A stretch of DNA of 36,869 nucleotides from Prevotellamassilia timonensis (GCF_021531665.1 NZ_JADYUH010000018.1:1-36869); one strand, 5' to 3'; numbered from the stretch's first letter, positions 9,231 to 17,433 are shown. Notes: a model not told the origin generated them from the letters alone. Numbers and translations are program-made.

Positions 9231-9469
9231 GGAGTTTTCTAAGAATTAGGTTGAATTGAGTTTTGATTTCTTAGAGAATAGTTCCCTTTAGTAATATGAA
9301 AATAATAAGTTGCGTCAGATTTGAATTAGATTTTCGAGGTCAGATTTTCACCCGAAGAAGGAGCATAGCGGGCTATGTGACTGATGAGGGAGGAAATATG
9401 GACCGAAAAGATTTTCAAAGATGATGCAGGTTATTTTTTGAGGATTACTTAGTAATCATTTTAGAACCT
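9231..9469 (+). mobile_element. Composite: degenerate GTGTTCT-type element carrying a 165-bp repeat
   Basis: The left end GGAGTTTTCTAAGAATTAGG, followed by TTGAATTGAGTTTTGATTTC, matches the left arm of the 2788 element. The right end TAATCATTTTAGAACCTC is a decayed inverse. Between them lies the second copy (9287-9451) of the 165-bp repeat. This looks like one element inserted into, or recombined with, another. Together with 9016-9183 it makes about 450 bp of repeat sequence between atpG and the next gene. Confidence 0.65.
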
Positions 9470-9476
9470 CGCCAAC

Positions 9477-10742
9477 ATGAGAAGAAAGAATCCTACACTC
9501 TTTTCCTTTTTGACCGTGCTCCTGCTGCTCTCGCTCTGTCCACTCAAAGCTTGGGCACTGATTCCGGAGGTGCCAACCTACGTGGGAAAATATCGGTTGA
9601 AGTTAGTGACTTCCGAAAGCGAAATCAGCGCGGACAAAAACTATGTCATTCTTCAACAATCCACGAAAGATGGGAATCTCTATGCGATGAACCAGACCTT
9701 CAGAACCACAGGTGCTAAAAAATTGCTGTGTGACAACCTCACCACCAACCCGGAGAAGTTGGACGAAGACAATTTGTTTGTCATCAGTTCCTACTCAAGC
9801 AATAAGGCCTATCTATTAGCAGCGAAGAACAAACCTAACACTTATTATATCGGGGAAAGCAACAATTTTACAACGAAAAACTACAAGAGCGATGGCGCCG
9901 TTTGGACTTTCAACACGAAAAAAGTGCCGGGGGCGGTTGTTTTGTATGACAAAAAGCAAGAGAAAATTTTAGGTTATAGTATTATCGATAATTACTATAG
10001 TCTCTACAGTCCCACAAGCATGGACGACACAAACTATAGTTGTGCGCTCATCTACGAAGCAGAAGAGTGTCGCGAGCAAGTGGGCACGATTGTCGTCGGA
10101 ACCAAGGAAGGCTACGGCACTTTCTTCAGTGACAATGCCTACGTCATGCCCAACGGACTCTGCGGCTACGCTGTCACCGAAGCCAACAACAACAGTAAGA
10201 CGCTGACCATCTCGCCCGTCTATCCAGCCGGAAGCACCGTGCCCGCACAAACTGCCTTGCTTGTGAAAGGAGAACAGGGAAGTTATGCCGCATTTACCCC
10301 CATCACCACAGAAGCGGCAGCACAAAGCCAAAAATCCGCCAGCGCAAACAATCTGCTCTACGGAACATCCACCGATGCCTTCACCACTGCGCCCACAGAG
10401 GAGGCTTATTATTTCTACAAACTCTACTATCTCAACTCCGTGGATGGAGAGAACAGCAACTTAGGGTTCTATTGGGGACAAGAATCCGGCGGTCCTTTCA
10501 CCAATGCAGCCAACAAAGCCTACATGGCAATCAAACAAAGCGATGCACTGCAAATCGTGGGCTTTGCCCTACCCTATCAAGGAATCACCGGCATGAGTTC
10601 CATCACCGCAGAACCCGAAACCCGACTGAACGACGGCAAGACCTACACACTCTCCGGCACACTCGTGACCACAGACAGCGAAGGGAAACTGCCCGCCGGA
10701 ATCTACATCCGAAACGGACGAAAAGTGCTCATTTCCAAGTAA
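9477..10742 (+). CDS. Secreted protein, Prevotella-type repeat region and C-terminus
   Basis: A 421-aa exported protein of unknown function. The signal peptide is residues 1-27 (RRKNPTLF, then a leucine-rich core ending CPLKAWA). Segments such as GYGTFFSDNAYVMPNGLCGYAVTE, PAQTALLVKGEQGSYAAF, SANNLLYGTSTDAF, and a LGFYWG...FTNAANKAYMAI block are typical of large families of secreted Prevotella proteins. The end, LPAGIYIRNGRKVLISK, resembles the short GIYI-NGKK-hydrophobic tail on many exported Prevotella proteins; whether it is a type IX secretion signal is uncertain. The start lies 7 bp after a repeat composite, so the native promoter may have been replaced or lie within it. A 60-aa gene follows 24 bp downstream. 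Confidence 0.75.
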   Translation: MRRKNPTLFSFLTVLLLLSLCPLKAWALIPEVPTYVGKYRLKLVTSESEISADKNYVILQQSTKDGNLYAMNQTFRTTGAKKLLCDNLTTNPEKLDEDNLFVISSYSSNKAYLLAAKNKPNTYYIGESNNFTTKNYKSDGAVWTFNTKKVPGAVVLYDKKQEKILGYSIIDNYYSLYSPTSMDDTNYSCALIYEAEECREQVGTIVVGTKEGYGTFFSDNAYVMPNGLCGYAVTEANNNSKTLTISPVYPAGSTVPAQTALLVKGEQGSYAAFTPITTEAAAQSQKSASANNLLYGTSTDAFTTAPTEEAYYFYKLYYLNSVDGENSNLGFYWGQESGGPFTNAANKAYMAIKQSDALQIVGFALPYQGITGMSSITAEPETRLNDGKTYTLSGTLVTTDSEGKLPAGIYIRNGRKVLISK

Positions 10743-10766
10743 GTTTTTCTCTCAGACCTCTCAGAA

Positions 10767-10949
10767 ATGAAGAAAAGATATATTGCTCCCCACAGCAGCA
10801 TGATGCTGTTTTCCCCCGAAAGTCATCTCCTTTCGATTTCCGGCGAAGAGGAAGTGATTTTCGGAAACCAATACTCTGACAACGCTGCCACGCAACAATT
10901 CTCCAACAAGCGCGGCAATTCCACCCTTTGGGCAGACATGGAAGAATAA
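10767..10949 (+). CDS. Small protein (60 aa) paired with the secreted protein gene
   Basis: MKKRYIAPHSSMMLFSPESH... ends in KRGNSTLWADMEE. Small proteins beginning MKK-Y-AP and ending in an acidic tail with W are frequent in Bacteroidales, often next to exported-protein genes; their function is not known to me. There is no signal peptide or obvious domain. The ATG is 24 bp after the upstream stop, and thiD begins 22 bp downstream, suggesting cotranscription. Codon use is like the neighbours. It is probably real, given spacing and the recurring family form. Confidence 0.6.
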   Translation: MKKRYIAPHSSMMLFSPESHLLSISGEEEVIFGNQYSDNAATQQFSNKRGNSTLWADMEE

Positions 10950-10971
10950 GTCACACCCAAACCCAAAAAGA

Positions 10972-11757
10972 ATGAAACACTATGATGTTTGCATGACCAT
11001 TGCCGGCTCCGACCCCTCAGGCGGAGCCGGCATTGTGGCAGACCTGAACACTTTCCACCGTCTGGGGTGCTACGGTCAAGCCGTCATCACCTCCATCACC
11101 ATTCAAAACTCTTTGGGGGTCGCCGACAACCACCCTCTGCCGCCAGAACAGGTGGAGGCACAAATCAACGTGGTCATGGAAGACCTCATGCCCGCCGCCG
11201 TGAAAATCGGAATGGTCAGCAGCGCCCCCATCGTCGAAGCCATCTGTCGCTCCCTGGATGCTCACGCCCCGCGCTTTGTCGTCGCAGACCCGGTCATGAT
11301 TTCTTCCTCCGGCTTCCCACTCACCAACTTGGAAGCCATGAAAACCGTGATGCCAAGCCTCATCCGCCGCATCCGTCTGCTCACCCCCAACATCCCCGAA
11401 GCACAGTTCCTGACCGGAAGCGACACCACCGATGCTTCCAAACTCGTGCACCTCATGAGCGAACGCCATCCCGAGACCTCCATCCTCGTGAAAGGCGGTC
11501 ACAGTCCCGAAGGGGTCACAGACTGGCTCTACGATGCAAAAGAAAAGAACTTCGCTTCTTTCCACGGCAACCGAGTGGAAACCCGCAACAACCACGGCAC
11601 CGGCTGTGTGCTCTCCTCCGCCATTGCAGCCTACACGGCAAAAGGACTTTCTTTGACCGAGGCTGTCGGAAAGGCAAAAACCTTCCTTCAACAAGCCTTG
11701 GAGAAAGGGGCAGACTATGATGCCGGAAAAGGACACGGCGGCAGTTTCCTTTTGTAA
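10972..11757 (+). CDS. thiD: Hydroxymethylpyrimidine/phosphomethylpyrimidine kinase
   Basis: Cytoplasmic 261-aa ribokinase-fold enzyme of thiamine synthesis, phosphorylating HMP and then HMP-phosphate to the pyrophosphate used by ThiE. The N-terminal TIAGSDPSGGAGIVADL substrate loop, AVKIGMVSS, DPVMISSSGFPL, LTPNIPEA, LVKGGHSPEG and the GTGCVLSSAIAAY nucleotide/anion-hole motif are all present in order. No other thiamine gene is in the window, so it may serve salvage or work with genes elsewhere. It follows the small protein gene by 22 bp. Confidence 0.95.
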   Translation: MKHYDVCMTIAGSDPSGGAGIVADLNTFHRLGCYGQAVITSITIQNSLGVADNHPLPPEQVEAQINVVMEDLMPAAVKIGMVSSAPIVEAICRSLDAHAPRFVVADPVMISSSGFPLTNLEAMKTVMPSLIRRIRLLTPNIPEAQFLTGSDTTDASKLVHLMSERHPETSILVKGGHSPEGVTDWLYDAKEKNFASFHGNRVETRNNHGTGCVLSSAIAAYTAKGLSLTEAVGKAKTFLQQALEKGADYDAGKGHGGSFLL

Positions 11758-11901
11758 GTCAGAACTACGTGTGCTTCCCCAAAACCTGCTTTTTTCCCCT
11801 CAAAACCAAGTTTCAGACAGAAGAACACCCCTCAACCCATTCTTCCCACCTTTCAAACAAAGAAAAGTCGTCAGAAAACCCTCTGTTTCCCCGCAGTTCA
11901 C

Positions 11902-11909
11902 TAATTTTG
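11902..11909 (+). promoter_or_regulatory. Promoter -7 element for fabD
   Basis: TAATTTTG matches TAnnTTTG in the gap between thiD and fabD, 78 bp before the fabD ATG. The -33 region is poor. The 230-bp gap has no other recognisable feature. Confidence 0.55.
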
Positions 11910-11987
11910 CAGTCAGAAAGGGACACGGGAAGAAACACAAACCCTCCCTTTATTTCTACATTTGAATCACCAAAATTGAATTTAAGC

Positions 11988-12890
11988 ATGAAAGCATTCG
12001 TATTTCCCGGTCAGGGCGCACAGTTTGTAGGTATGGGTAAAGACCTTTATGAAAAGCACCCCATTGCCAAGCAACATTTTGAACAAGCCAACGAAATTCT
12101 CGGCTTCCGCATCACAGACATCATGTTCTCCGGAACGGACGAAGAGTTGAAGCAGACGAAAGTCACTCAACCCGCCATGTTCCTCCACAGCGTGGTGAGC
12201 GCCCTCTGTCTGGGTTCCGCTTTTGAACCCGCAATGGTTGCCGGTCACTCTTTGGGCGAACTCTCCGCCCTCACCGCCGCCCGCTGCCTCAACTTTGAGG
12301 ACGGTTTGAAGTTAGTGGCTGCCCGCGCCATTGCCATGCAGAAAGCCTGTGAGGCACGCCCCGGCACCATGGCTGCCATCATCGCCCTCGCTGATGAGAA
12401 AGTGGAAGAAGTCTGCGCCGCCGTGCGTGAAGAAAGCGGAAAGGTGGTGGTTCCTGCCAACTACAACTGCCCCGGTCAACTCGTCATCTCCGGCGAAGCA
12501 GAAGCCATCGACATCGCTTGCCAGCGTCTCAAAGAAGCAGGTGCGAAACGTGCACTCGTCCTCCCCGTCAGCGGTGCCTTCCACTCTCCCTTGATGCTCC
12601 CCGCACAAGAAGAACTGGAAAAAGCCATCGCAGCCACCGAGTTCCACACTCCCGTCTGCCCCGTCTATCAGAACGTGGACGCTAAACCCCACACCGACCC
12701 CGAGGAAATCAAGGCGAACCTCATCGCTCAACTCACTGCCTCCGTGCGCTGGACGGAAGAAGTGCAAAACATGGTGGCTGACGGAGCCACAAGCTTCACA
12801 GAATGCGGACCCGGCAAAACCCTCCAAGGAATGATTGCCAAAATCTGCAAAGGAAACGAGAACGTCTCCATTCACGGCGTCAATGACTGA
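11988..12890 (+). CDS. fabD: Malonyl-CoA:ACP transacylase
   Basis: Transfers malonyl from CoA to acyl carrier protein for fatty acid elongation. The protein is 300 aa, full length for the family. The N-terminus AFVFPGQGAQFVGMG is diagnostic. The nucleophile elbow GHSLG is residues 86-90 with catalytic S88, and the partner histidine is H199 in SGAFHSPLM. ATG 11988 (MKAFVFPGQG) is chosen; the frame is open further upstream but that part lies across the promoter and is not conserved. It stands apart from other fab genes here. Confidence 0.96.
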   Translation: MKAFVFPGQGAQFVGMGKDLYEKHPIAKQHFEQANEILGFRITDIMFSGTDEELKQTKVTQPAMFLHSVVSALCLGSAFEPAMVAGHSLGELSALTAARCLNFEDGLKLVAARAIAMQKACEARPGTMAAIIALADEKVEEVCAAVREESGKVVVPANYNCPGQLVISGEAEAIDIACQRLKEAGAKRALVLPVSGAFHSPLMLPAQEELEKAIAATEFHTPVCPVYQNVDAKPHTDPEEIKANLIAQLTASVRWTEEVQNMVADGATSFTECGPGKTLQGMIAKICKGNENVSIHGVND

Positions 12891-12915
12891 AAACTAAATC
12901 CAAAAACCAAACAAA

Positions 12916-12954
12916 GGGGCTGCGTCAAAGCATCATCGCCAAAGACGCAGCCCC
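12916..12954 (+). terminator. Hairpin after fabD (probable transcription end)
   Basis: A perfect 11-bp GC-rich stem, GGGGCTGCGTC with GACGCAGCCCC, has a 17-nt loop and lies 25 bp after the fabD stop. It has no immediate U-run on the plus strand, so termination efficiency is uncertain; it may instead protect the mRNA end. Confidence 0.5.
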
Positions 12955-12988
12955 TGCAACGTAACAAAAAAGCCTCGGAGAAAAAGAT

Positions 12989-14659
12989 ATGCGCCCCGTC
13001 ATCTATCAAATCTTCACACGCCTCTACGGCAACAAAACAAAAAACAACAAACCCAACGGAACGCTCCAGGAGAACGGTTCCGCAAAAATGAACGACATCA
13101 CGGCGACCAAACTCCAAAGAATCTCACGCATGGGATTCACGCACGTCTGGTTCACAGGACTCATCGAACACGCCACACAGACGGACCACACCGCCTTCGG
13201 AATCAGCAAAGACCATCCCGCCGTGGTCAAAGGAAAAGCAGGCTCGCCCTACGCCATCAAGGACTACTATGACATCGACCCGGACCTCGCCGTCAGCGTC
13301 CCCGACAGAATGAAGGAGTTCAAAGCGCTCCTCAACCGAACTCACAAGGCGGGACTGAAAATGGTCATCGACTTCGTCCCCAATCACGTCGCCAGACACT
13401 ACCACAGTGACGCCGCCCCCAAAGGCGTGGAAGACCTCGGCGAAAAAGACGACACCACAAAAGGCTTTGACCCACAAAACAACTTCTACTATCTCCCGGG
13501 ACAGCAACTCCGCACCGACTTCGCCCGTTCCGCCGCACAAGCCGAACCCTACGTCGAACTGCCCGCAAAAGCCACCGGAAACGACTGCTTTAACGCTTCC
13601 CCCTCAAGAAATGACTGGTATGAAACGGTGAAGTTGAACTATGGCATTGACTATCAAGGCGGACGCACCACCCACTTCTCCCCCACTCCCTCCACCTGGA
13701 AAAAGATGACGGACATCTTGCTCTTCTGGGCAGAAAAAGGGGTTGATGCCTTCCGCTGCGACATGGCGGAGATGGTGCCCACAGCTTTCTGGAGCCACGC
13801 CGTGGCTGCCGTGAAGAAAGAACATCCCGACGTGCTTTTCATTGGAGAGGTATATAACCCGGCGCAATACCGCGACTACCTCGCCGCCGGCTTTGACTAC
13901 CTTTATGACAAGGTCGGACTCTATGACACCCTGCGAGCCATTGTTTGCGGAAACGCCTCCGCTTCCTGCATCACCTCCTGCTGGCAGGCGACTGATGACA
14001 TCAAGGAACACATGCTTCATTTCCTTGAAAACCACGATGAACAACGAATCGCTTCTGCCTATTTTGCAGGAAACGCAGAGAAGGCAAAACCGGCGTTGGC
14101 TGCAGGAGCACTGATGAGTCCGGGAGCCTACATGGTCTATGCCGGACAGGAAATCGGAGAAGCAGGCATGGATGCGGAAGGATTCAGCGGAAACGATGGC
14201 AGAACCACCATTTTTGACTACTGGAATCCTGCCTCCCTGCAAAAACTCACCGCTCCCGCCTTTGAGAAAAAACTCACCCCGGAAGAGGCTGCCCTCTATG
14301 ACTACTATCAAAAAATCCTCACGCTCTGCAACAGCCGAAAGGCGTTTGAACAGGGTGGATTCTTTGATTTACAATATGCTAACTACGGAAGAGACTACGG
14401 CTACAACTGCGACCGTCAATACTCCTTCCTTCGTCATTTCGGCCGTGAGGTCTATCTCGTCGCCGTCAATTTCGACCCCGCCTCCGTGCAGGTTGGCATC
14501 AAAATTCCGTCCCACGCTTTTGACGTCTTGAAACTCCGCGAGGGAACGAAATCTGCCGTCAGCGTCATGACGGAAGAGACCGTCACCGTTGAACTGCGCC
14601 CCGACGCTCCGCTCTACGTGCAGTTGCCTGCCTACGGCGTGACCGTCCTGAGGCTCTGA
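12989..14659 (+). CDS. GH13 alpha-amylase family enzyme, cytoplasmic
   Basis: A 556-aa glycoside hydrolase family 13 protein acting on alpha-glucans or maltodextrins. The four conserved regions are present: DFVPNH (D128), the nucleophile D258 in GVDAFRCDMAEM, the acid/base E287 in LFIGEVYNP, and D350 in FLENHDEQR. It has no signal peptide (MRPVIYQIFTRLYGN), so it acts in the cytoplasm, probably on imported oligosaccharides or glycogen. A beta-domain forms the last 100 residues. It is not flanked by sus-type transporters, so it is not part of a visible utilisation locus. Exact specificity cannot be read from sequence. Confidence 0.88.
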   Translation: MRPVIYQIFTRLYGNKTKNNKPNGTLQENGSAKMNDITATKLQRISRMGFTHVWFTGLIEHATQTDHTAFGISKDHPAVVKGKAGSPYAIKDYYDIDPDLAVSVPDRMKEFKALLNRTHKAGLKMVIDFVPNHVARHYHSDAAPKGVEDLGEKDDTTKGFDPQNNFYYLPGQQLRTDFARSAAQAEPYVELPAKATGNDCFNASPSRNDWYETVKLNYGIDYQGGRTTHFSPTPSTWKKMTDILLFWAEKGVDAFRCDMAEMVPTAFWSHAVAAVKKEHPDVLFIGEVYNPAQYRDYLAAGFDYLYDKVGLYDTLRAIVCGNASASCITSCWQATDDIKEHMLHFLENHDEQRIASAYFAGNAEKAKPALAAGALMSPGAYMVYAGQEIGEAGMDAEGFSGNDGRTTIFDYWNPASLQKLTAPAFEKKLTPEEAALYDYYQKILTLCNSRKAFEQGGFFDLQYANYGRDYGYNCDRQYSFLRHFGREVYLVAVNFDPASVQVGIKIPSHAFDVLKLREGTKSAVSVMTEETVTVELRPDAPLYVQLPAYGVTVLRL

Positions 14660-14700
14660 CATACGGCATCCATCTCCTCTCTCCTCACCTTTCGCCTTAT

Positions 14701-14855
14701 TCAGGGGACTATGAATCCGGAGGGAGTTGATTCTTGATTCCTTGAAGCGGGTCATGTGACTGACGAAACCTTATAAAAGGGCGCACTAAGAAGCCTACCC
14801 GTAAGTTAACTTTTTCCTTTGAACGCTCCTTATGCCCTATTTTATAGAACACACC
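14701..14855 (+). mobile_element. MITE-like element copy 3 (about 155 bp)
   Basis: The right arm CTTTGAACGCTCCTTATGCC and end ATTTTATAGAACACAC match the 2788 element, and the interior has CATGTGACTGACGAAACC and GCGCACTAAGAAGC. The left end TCAGGGGACTATGAATCCGG is a degenerate inverted end. CTTAT duplicates flank it (14696-14700 and 14856-14860). It fills the gap between the amylase and kinase genes and ends 26 bp before the kinase start. Confidence 0.72.
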
Positions 14856-14881
14856 CTTATTTAGCACACACCCTTCCACAC

Positions 14882-15712
14882 ATGAAAACTCTCATCGCCG
14901 ACAGCGGCAGCACCAAAACCGACTGGGCACTCGTGGAGAACGGCAACGTCGCTCTGCGCGTCAAAACACAAGGCATGAATCCTCTGGTCATGACCGAGGA
15001 TGTGATTCTTCGTTTGTTGCGTGACGAACTTCTGCCCGCACTCTCTGACCGACCGGAGCGCGTGGAGTTTTTTGGAGCGGGCTGTCGTGGGAAGGGTTTG
15101 GAACGAATGAAAGCGACGCAGCAAGAGGTGTTCGGACCTGCTTGCAGCGTCAGCGTACATTCTGATTTGGAAGGTGCAGCCGTGGCTCTGTTTGGCAAAA
15201 CGGAGGGCATCGCCTGCATTCTCGGCACGGGCAGCAACAGTGGCGTTTGGGACGGCAAAACCTTGGTGGCAAACACACCGTCGATGGGCTATGTCCTGGG
15301 CGACGAAGGCGGAGGAGTCTCTCTCGGACGCCGACTGCTCAGCGACGTCTGCAAGCAACAGATGCCCGAGACGCTTTCCCGCACTTTCTGGTCGGAAAGC
15401 GGTCTCTCCGTGGATGAGATTATTGAACAGGTTTATCGCGGCGCGACTCCCAATCGTTTCCTTGCCTCCCACGCTCCTTTTCTTCTTGCCCACCGCCGCG
15501 AGCCCGCTATCGCGAACTTGCTGGCGGAGGAGTTTGAGCGTTTCTTCCGCCGCAACGTGTGTGTCTATGCCCGCCCCGACCTTCCCGTTTCGTTTGTCGG
15601 CGGCATCGCCTGTGCCTTCCGCGAGGAAGTGGAGGCAGCCGCCCGTCGCTGCGGATTGCAACCCGGGCAGTTCCTGCAAGCCCCGATGGAAGGTCTCGTC
15701 TCACGGTTCTGA
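14882..15712 (+). CDS. BadF/BadG/BcrA/BcrD-type ATPase, GlcNAc-kinase-like
   Basis: An ASKHA-fold sugar-kinase-like ATPase, 276 aa. The phosphate-1 loop DSGSTKTDWALVENG is at the N-terminus. GTGSNSGVWDG is the phosphate-2 motif, followed by GYVLGDEGGGVSLGRRLLSD. SFVGGIACAF is the adenosine motif. This pattern is shared with N-acetylglucosamine kinases and other BadF-like proteins. The likely role is phosphorylation of an amino sugar in the cytoplasm, but the substrate is inferred. ATG 14882 begins the conserved region; an in-frame ATG at 14819 would start inside the mobile repeat and is not chosen. Confidence 0.82.
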   Translation: MKTLIADSGSTKTDWALVENGNVALRVKTQGMNPLVMTEDVILRLLRDELLPALSDRPERVEFFGAGCRGKGLERMKATQQEVFGPACSVSVHSDLEGAAVALFGKTEGIACILGTGSNSGVWDGKTLVANTPSMGYVLGDEGGGVSLGRRLLSDVCKQQMPETLSRTFWSESGLSVDEIIEQVYRGATPNRFLASHAPFLLAHRREPAIANLLAEEFERFFRRNVCVYARPDLPVSFVGGIACAFREEVEAAARRCGLQPGQFLQAPMEGLVSRF

Positions 15713-15847
15713 AACAGCGTTCGGCAGAACAAGGCTCGTCTCCGAGCTCATCGTTGGGGGCTTGTGGAACAAGCTTACCTTGTATAGCCCATTGCGGTAT
15801 GCTGTTTTTTTAATTGCTTTCCTGTCATTTTGCTATAAATAAATGGT

Positions 15848-16648
15848 TTATTGCAATAAGTTCCGGCTTTGGTTGTCTTCCAATACCTTCATCTGCTGGA
15901 TGGCAATCTGATTCAACTTAATCAATCGTTCGCTTTGGGGCAAGCCTTGGTCAATGAACACGGCATTGAGGTTCTCCATGTTTGACAGGCAAATCAACTC
16001 ATTGATAGTGGCATAGTCACGGATGTTGCCTTTCTTGTCTGCATTCGCCTCCCGCCATTGTTTGGCAGTCATGCCGAACATCGCTACGTTGAGCACATCA
16101 GCCTCATTAGCATAAATGATGCTTGCCTGCTGGGGAGTAACCTCTTCAGGAATGATGTTGCGCTTGATGGCATCAGTGTGTATGCGGTAGTTGATTTTTG
16201 AGAGTTCCCGCTTGGCAGACCAACCTAACTGCTTTAGTTCTTCCTCTTTTAGGCGTTGGAATTCTTTAACTATGTATATCTTAAACTCAGGACTTATCCA
16301 CATTGCAAACTCAAAAGCAATATCTTTATGAGCATATGTTCCACCATATCGCCCGGCTTTAGCTTGCAAAGAAATTGCATTAGTGCGTTCTACAAATTCT
16401 TTCACACTGATTTTAAATCTATTGAGACCAGCCTGACTTTTAATTGTGGCGAATTCGCCATAATTAAAGGAAGGGTTATAGACTTTTTCCCATATCCCTA
16501 TGAACTCAAGTGTGTTTCTATTGCGAAGCCAATCTGTTACAAAGAAATCGCCATCCTTTGCTCTTATCATATCTGTCAGGCAGATATAATCTTCTCCGTT
16601 TATTCTTGTAACGGTGACTTCTGTATCTTGAACTTTAATTTTTGTCAT
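15848..16648 (-). CDS. KilA-N domain protein
   Basis: A 266-aa protein with an N-terminal KilA-N domain (INGEDYICLTDMIRAKDGDFFVTDWLRNRNTLEFIGIWE), through SPEFKIYIVKEFQRLKEEE. KilA-N is a DNA-binding fold common in phage and mobile-element proteins; the C-terminal half (WSAKRELSKINYRIHTDAIK, AMFGMTAKQWREANADKKGNIRDYA) recurs in Bacteroidetes homologues without a known function. The gene is clearly more AT-rich than its neighbours and uses codons they avoid (ATA, TTA, AAT), pointing to acquisition. It lies on the opposite strand between a kinase and tRNA-Val. No integrase or phage structural gene is nearby. Confidence 0.85.
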   Translation of the reverse strand: MTKIKVQDTEVTVTRINGEDYICLTDMIRAKDGDFFVTDWLRNRNTLEFIGIWEKVYNPSFNYGEFATIKSQAGLNRFKISVKEFVERTNAISLQAKAGRYGGTYAHKDIAFEFAMWISPEFKIYIVKEFQRLKEEELKQLGWSAKRELSKINYRIHTDAIKRNIIPEEVTPQQASIIYANEADVLNVAMFGMTAKQWREANADKKGNIRDYATINELICLSNMENLNAVFIDQGLPQSERLIKLNQIAIQQMKVLEDNQSRNLLQ

Positions 16649-16990
16649 ACTAATAAGTTACTTAACTTGTTTGTCTGTGATGTCTTAAGCTCCTCAAATT
16701 CGGTGAAATCAGGAAGAGGATTGTGTAGTGTCAATTTGTATAATCTTTCTTTTATTCAAATAGGTCAAGCATCGCTTGACGAATCTGCATCACCAATAAT
16801 CTCGGTTTAGAATAAAGTCTTTTTGCTCACCTCATTTACAAGGTGGGCAGAATATTGCTTTCTGAATATCAGTAGATGGAATAATCATAAATACAAGTGT
16901 CTTACTGCGACTCTTCCATATTGATTTCTATTCATGAACATGAATGTTTCAAAAAAGGGTGCGCTAAGAAATATCCCACCCTCAGTGGCT
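16649..16990. other. AT-rich spacer upstream of the KilA-N gene, no gene seen
   Basis: About 340 bp without a plausible coding frame. It contains a perfect 7-bp stem with a 3-nt loop (GTCAAGC-ATC-GCTTGAC), an 8-bp stem around CTCACCT-CATTTACA-AGGTGGG, and at 16921-16972 a decayed fragment of the interior of the GTGTTCT-type elements (TTGATTTCT, GTTTCAAAAAAGGGTGCGCT, AAGAAATATCCC). The composition matches the KilA-N gene, so the foreign segment may extend to about 16,920. Confidence 0.5.
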
Positions 16991-17040
16991 AAAAAGGAAG
17001 AGGCCGCGCCGTAAATCTTAATTACGACACAGCCTCTTCT
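16991..17040 (-). terminator. Terminator of tRNA-Val
   Basis: On the minus strand a long stem (AAGAGGCTGTGTCGTAA pairing with TTACGGCGCGGCCTCTT, a few mismatches, 6-nt loop) is followed by CCTTTTTAG. It begins a few bases after the 3' end of the tRNA. Confidence 0.8.
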
Positions 17041-17047
17041 TTTTTGT

Positions 17048-17121
17048 GGGCACTGAGGGATTCGAACCCCCGACCCTCTGCTTGTAAGGCAGACGCTCTG
17101 AACCAACTGAGCTAAGTGCCC
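17048..17121 (-). tRNA. tRNA-Val (UAC anticodon)
   Basis: A 74-nt cloverleaf on the minus strand. The acceptor stem is GGGCACT with AGTGCCC, the D arm GCTCAGTTGGTTCAGAGC, the anticodon stem TCTGC/GCAGA around loop CTTACAA (anticodon TAC, valine), and the T arm contains GGGGGTTCGAATCCCTC. CCA is not encoded. Promoter and terminator are both visible. Confidence 0.96.
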
Positions 17122-17141
17122 TTCTTTTCTCGAAAGCGGTG

Positions 17142-17173
17142 CAAAAGTAGGCATTTCCCTCCAACCCTGCAAA
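17142..17173 (-). promoter_or_regulatory. Promoter of tRNA-Val
   Basis: On the minus strand, TTTG and TACTTTTG are separated by 20 bp (counted from the G of the first box). This matches the Bacteroidetes -33/-7 consensus and lies just upstream of the tRNA. Confidence 0.8.
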
Positions 17174-17294
17174 CTTTCTGCATCTTTTTTCGCGAAAAGA
17201 CGTGTTTTTCCTGTTTCTTGACCCCAAGTTTGGCGTTTACGCCCCTTTTTGAGCAGCCAAAGAGGGACGGAAGCCGGACTCCATGCTTGACTTT

Positions 17295-17433
17295 CTCGTC
17301 ACTCCTGCATTCACATCTCGTCACTCCTGCGTGCGCATCTCGTCACTTCTACGTGCGCATCTCGTCACTTCTACGCGACGATTTGTTACTTACCGCCGTG
17401 CCGCGGTAAGTTTACCGTCGTGCCGCGGTAAGT
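17295..17433. repeat. Two adjacent arrays of 22-bp tandem repeats
   Basis: At 17295-17382 four 22-bp units begin CTCGTCACT (CTCCTGC or TTCTACG variants). At 17390-17433 there are two further 22-bp units of different sequence (TTACCG, then CGTGCCGCGGTAAGT), each able to fold as ACCGC-CGTGCC-GCGGT. There are no spacers, so this is not CRISPR. Repeat period is shared although sequence is not. Tandem 22-23 bp units are a feature of BrickBuilt repeats in Porphyromonas gingivalis, but identity with those is not claimed. Confidence 0.8.

Noticed and set aside
17295-17433. 22-bp repeats as a CRISPR array
   Set aside because: Units are head to tail with no spacers, and no cas genes are present.
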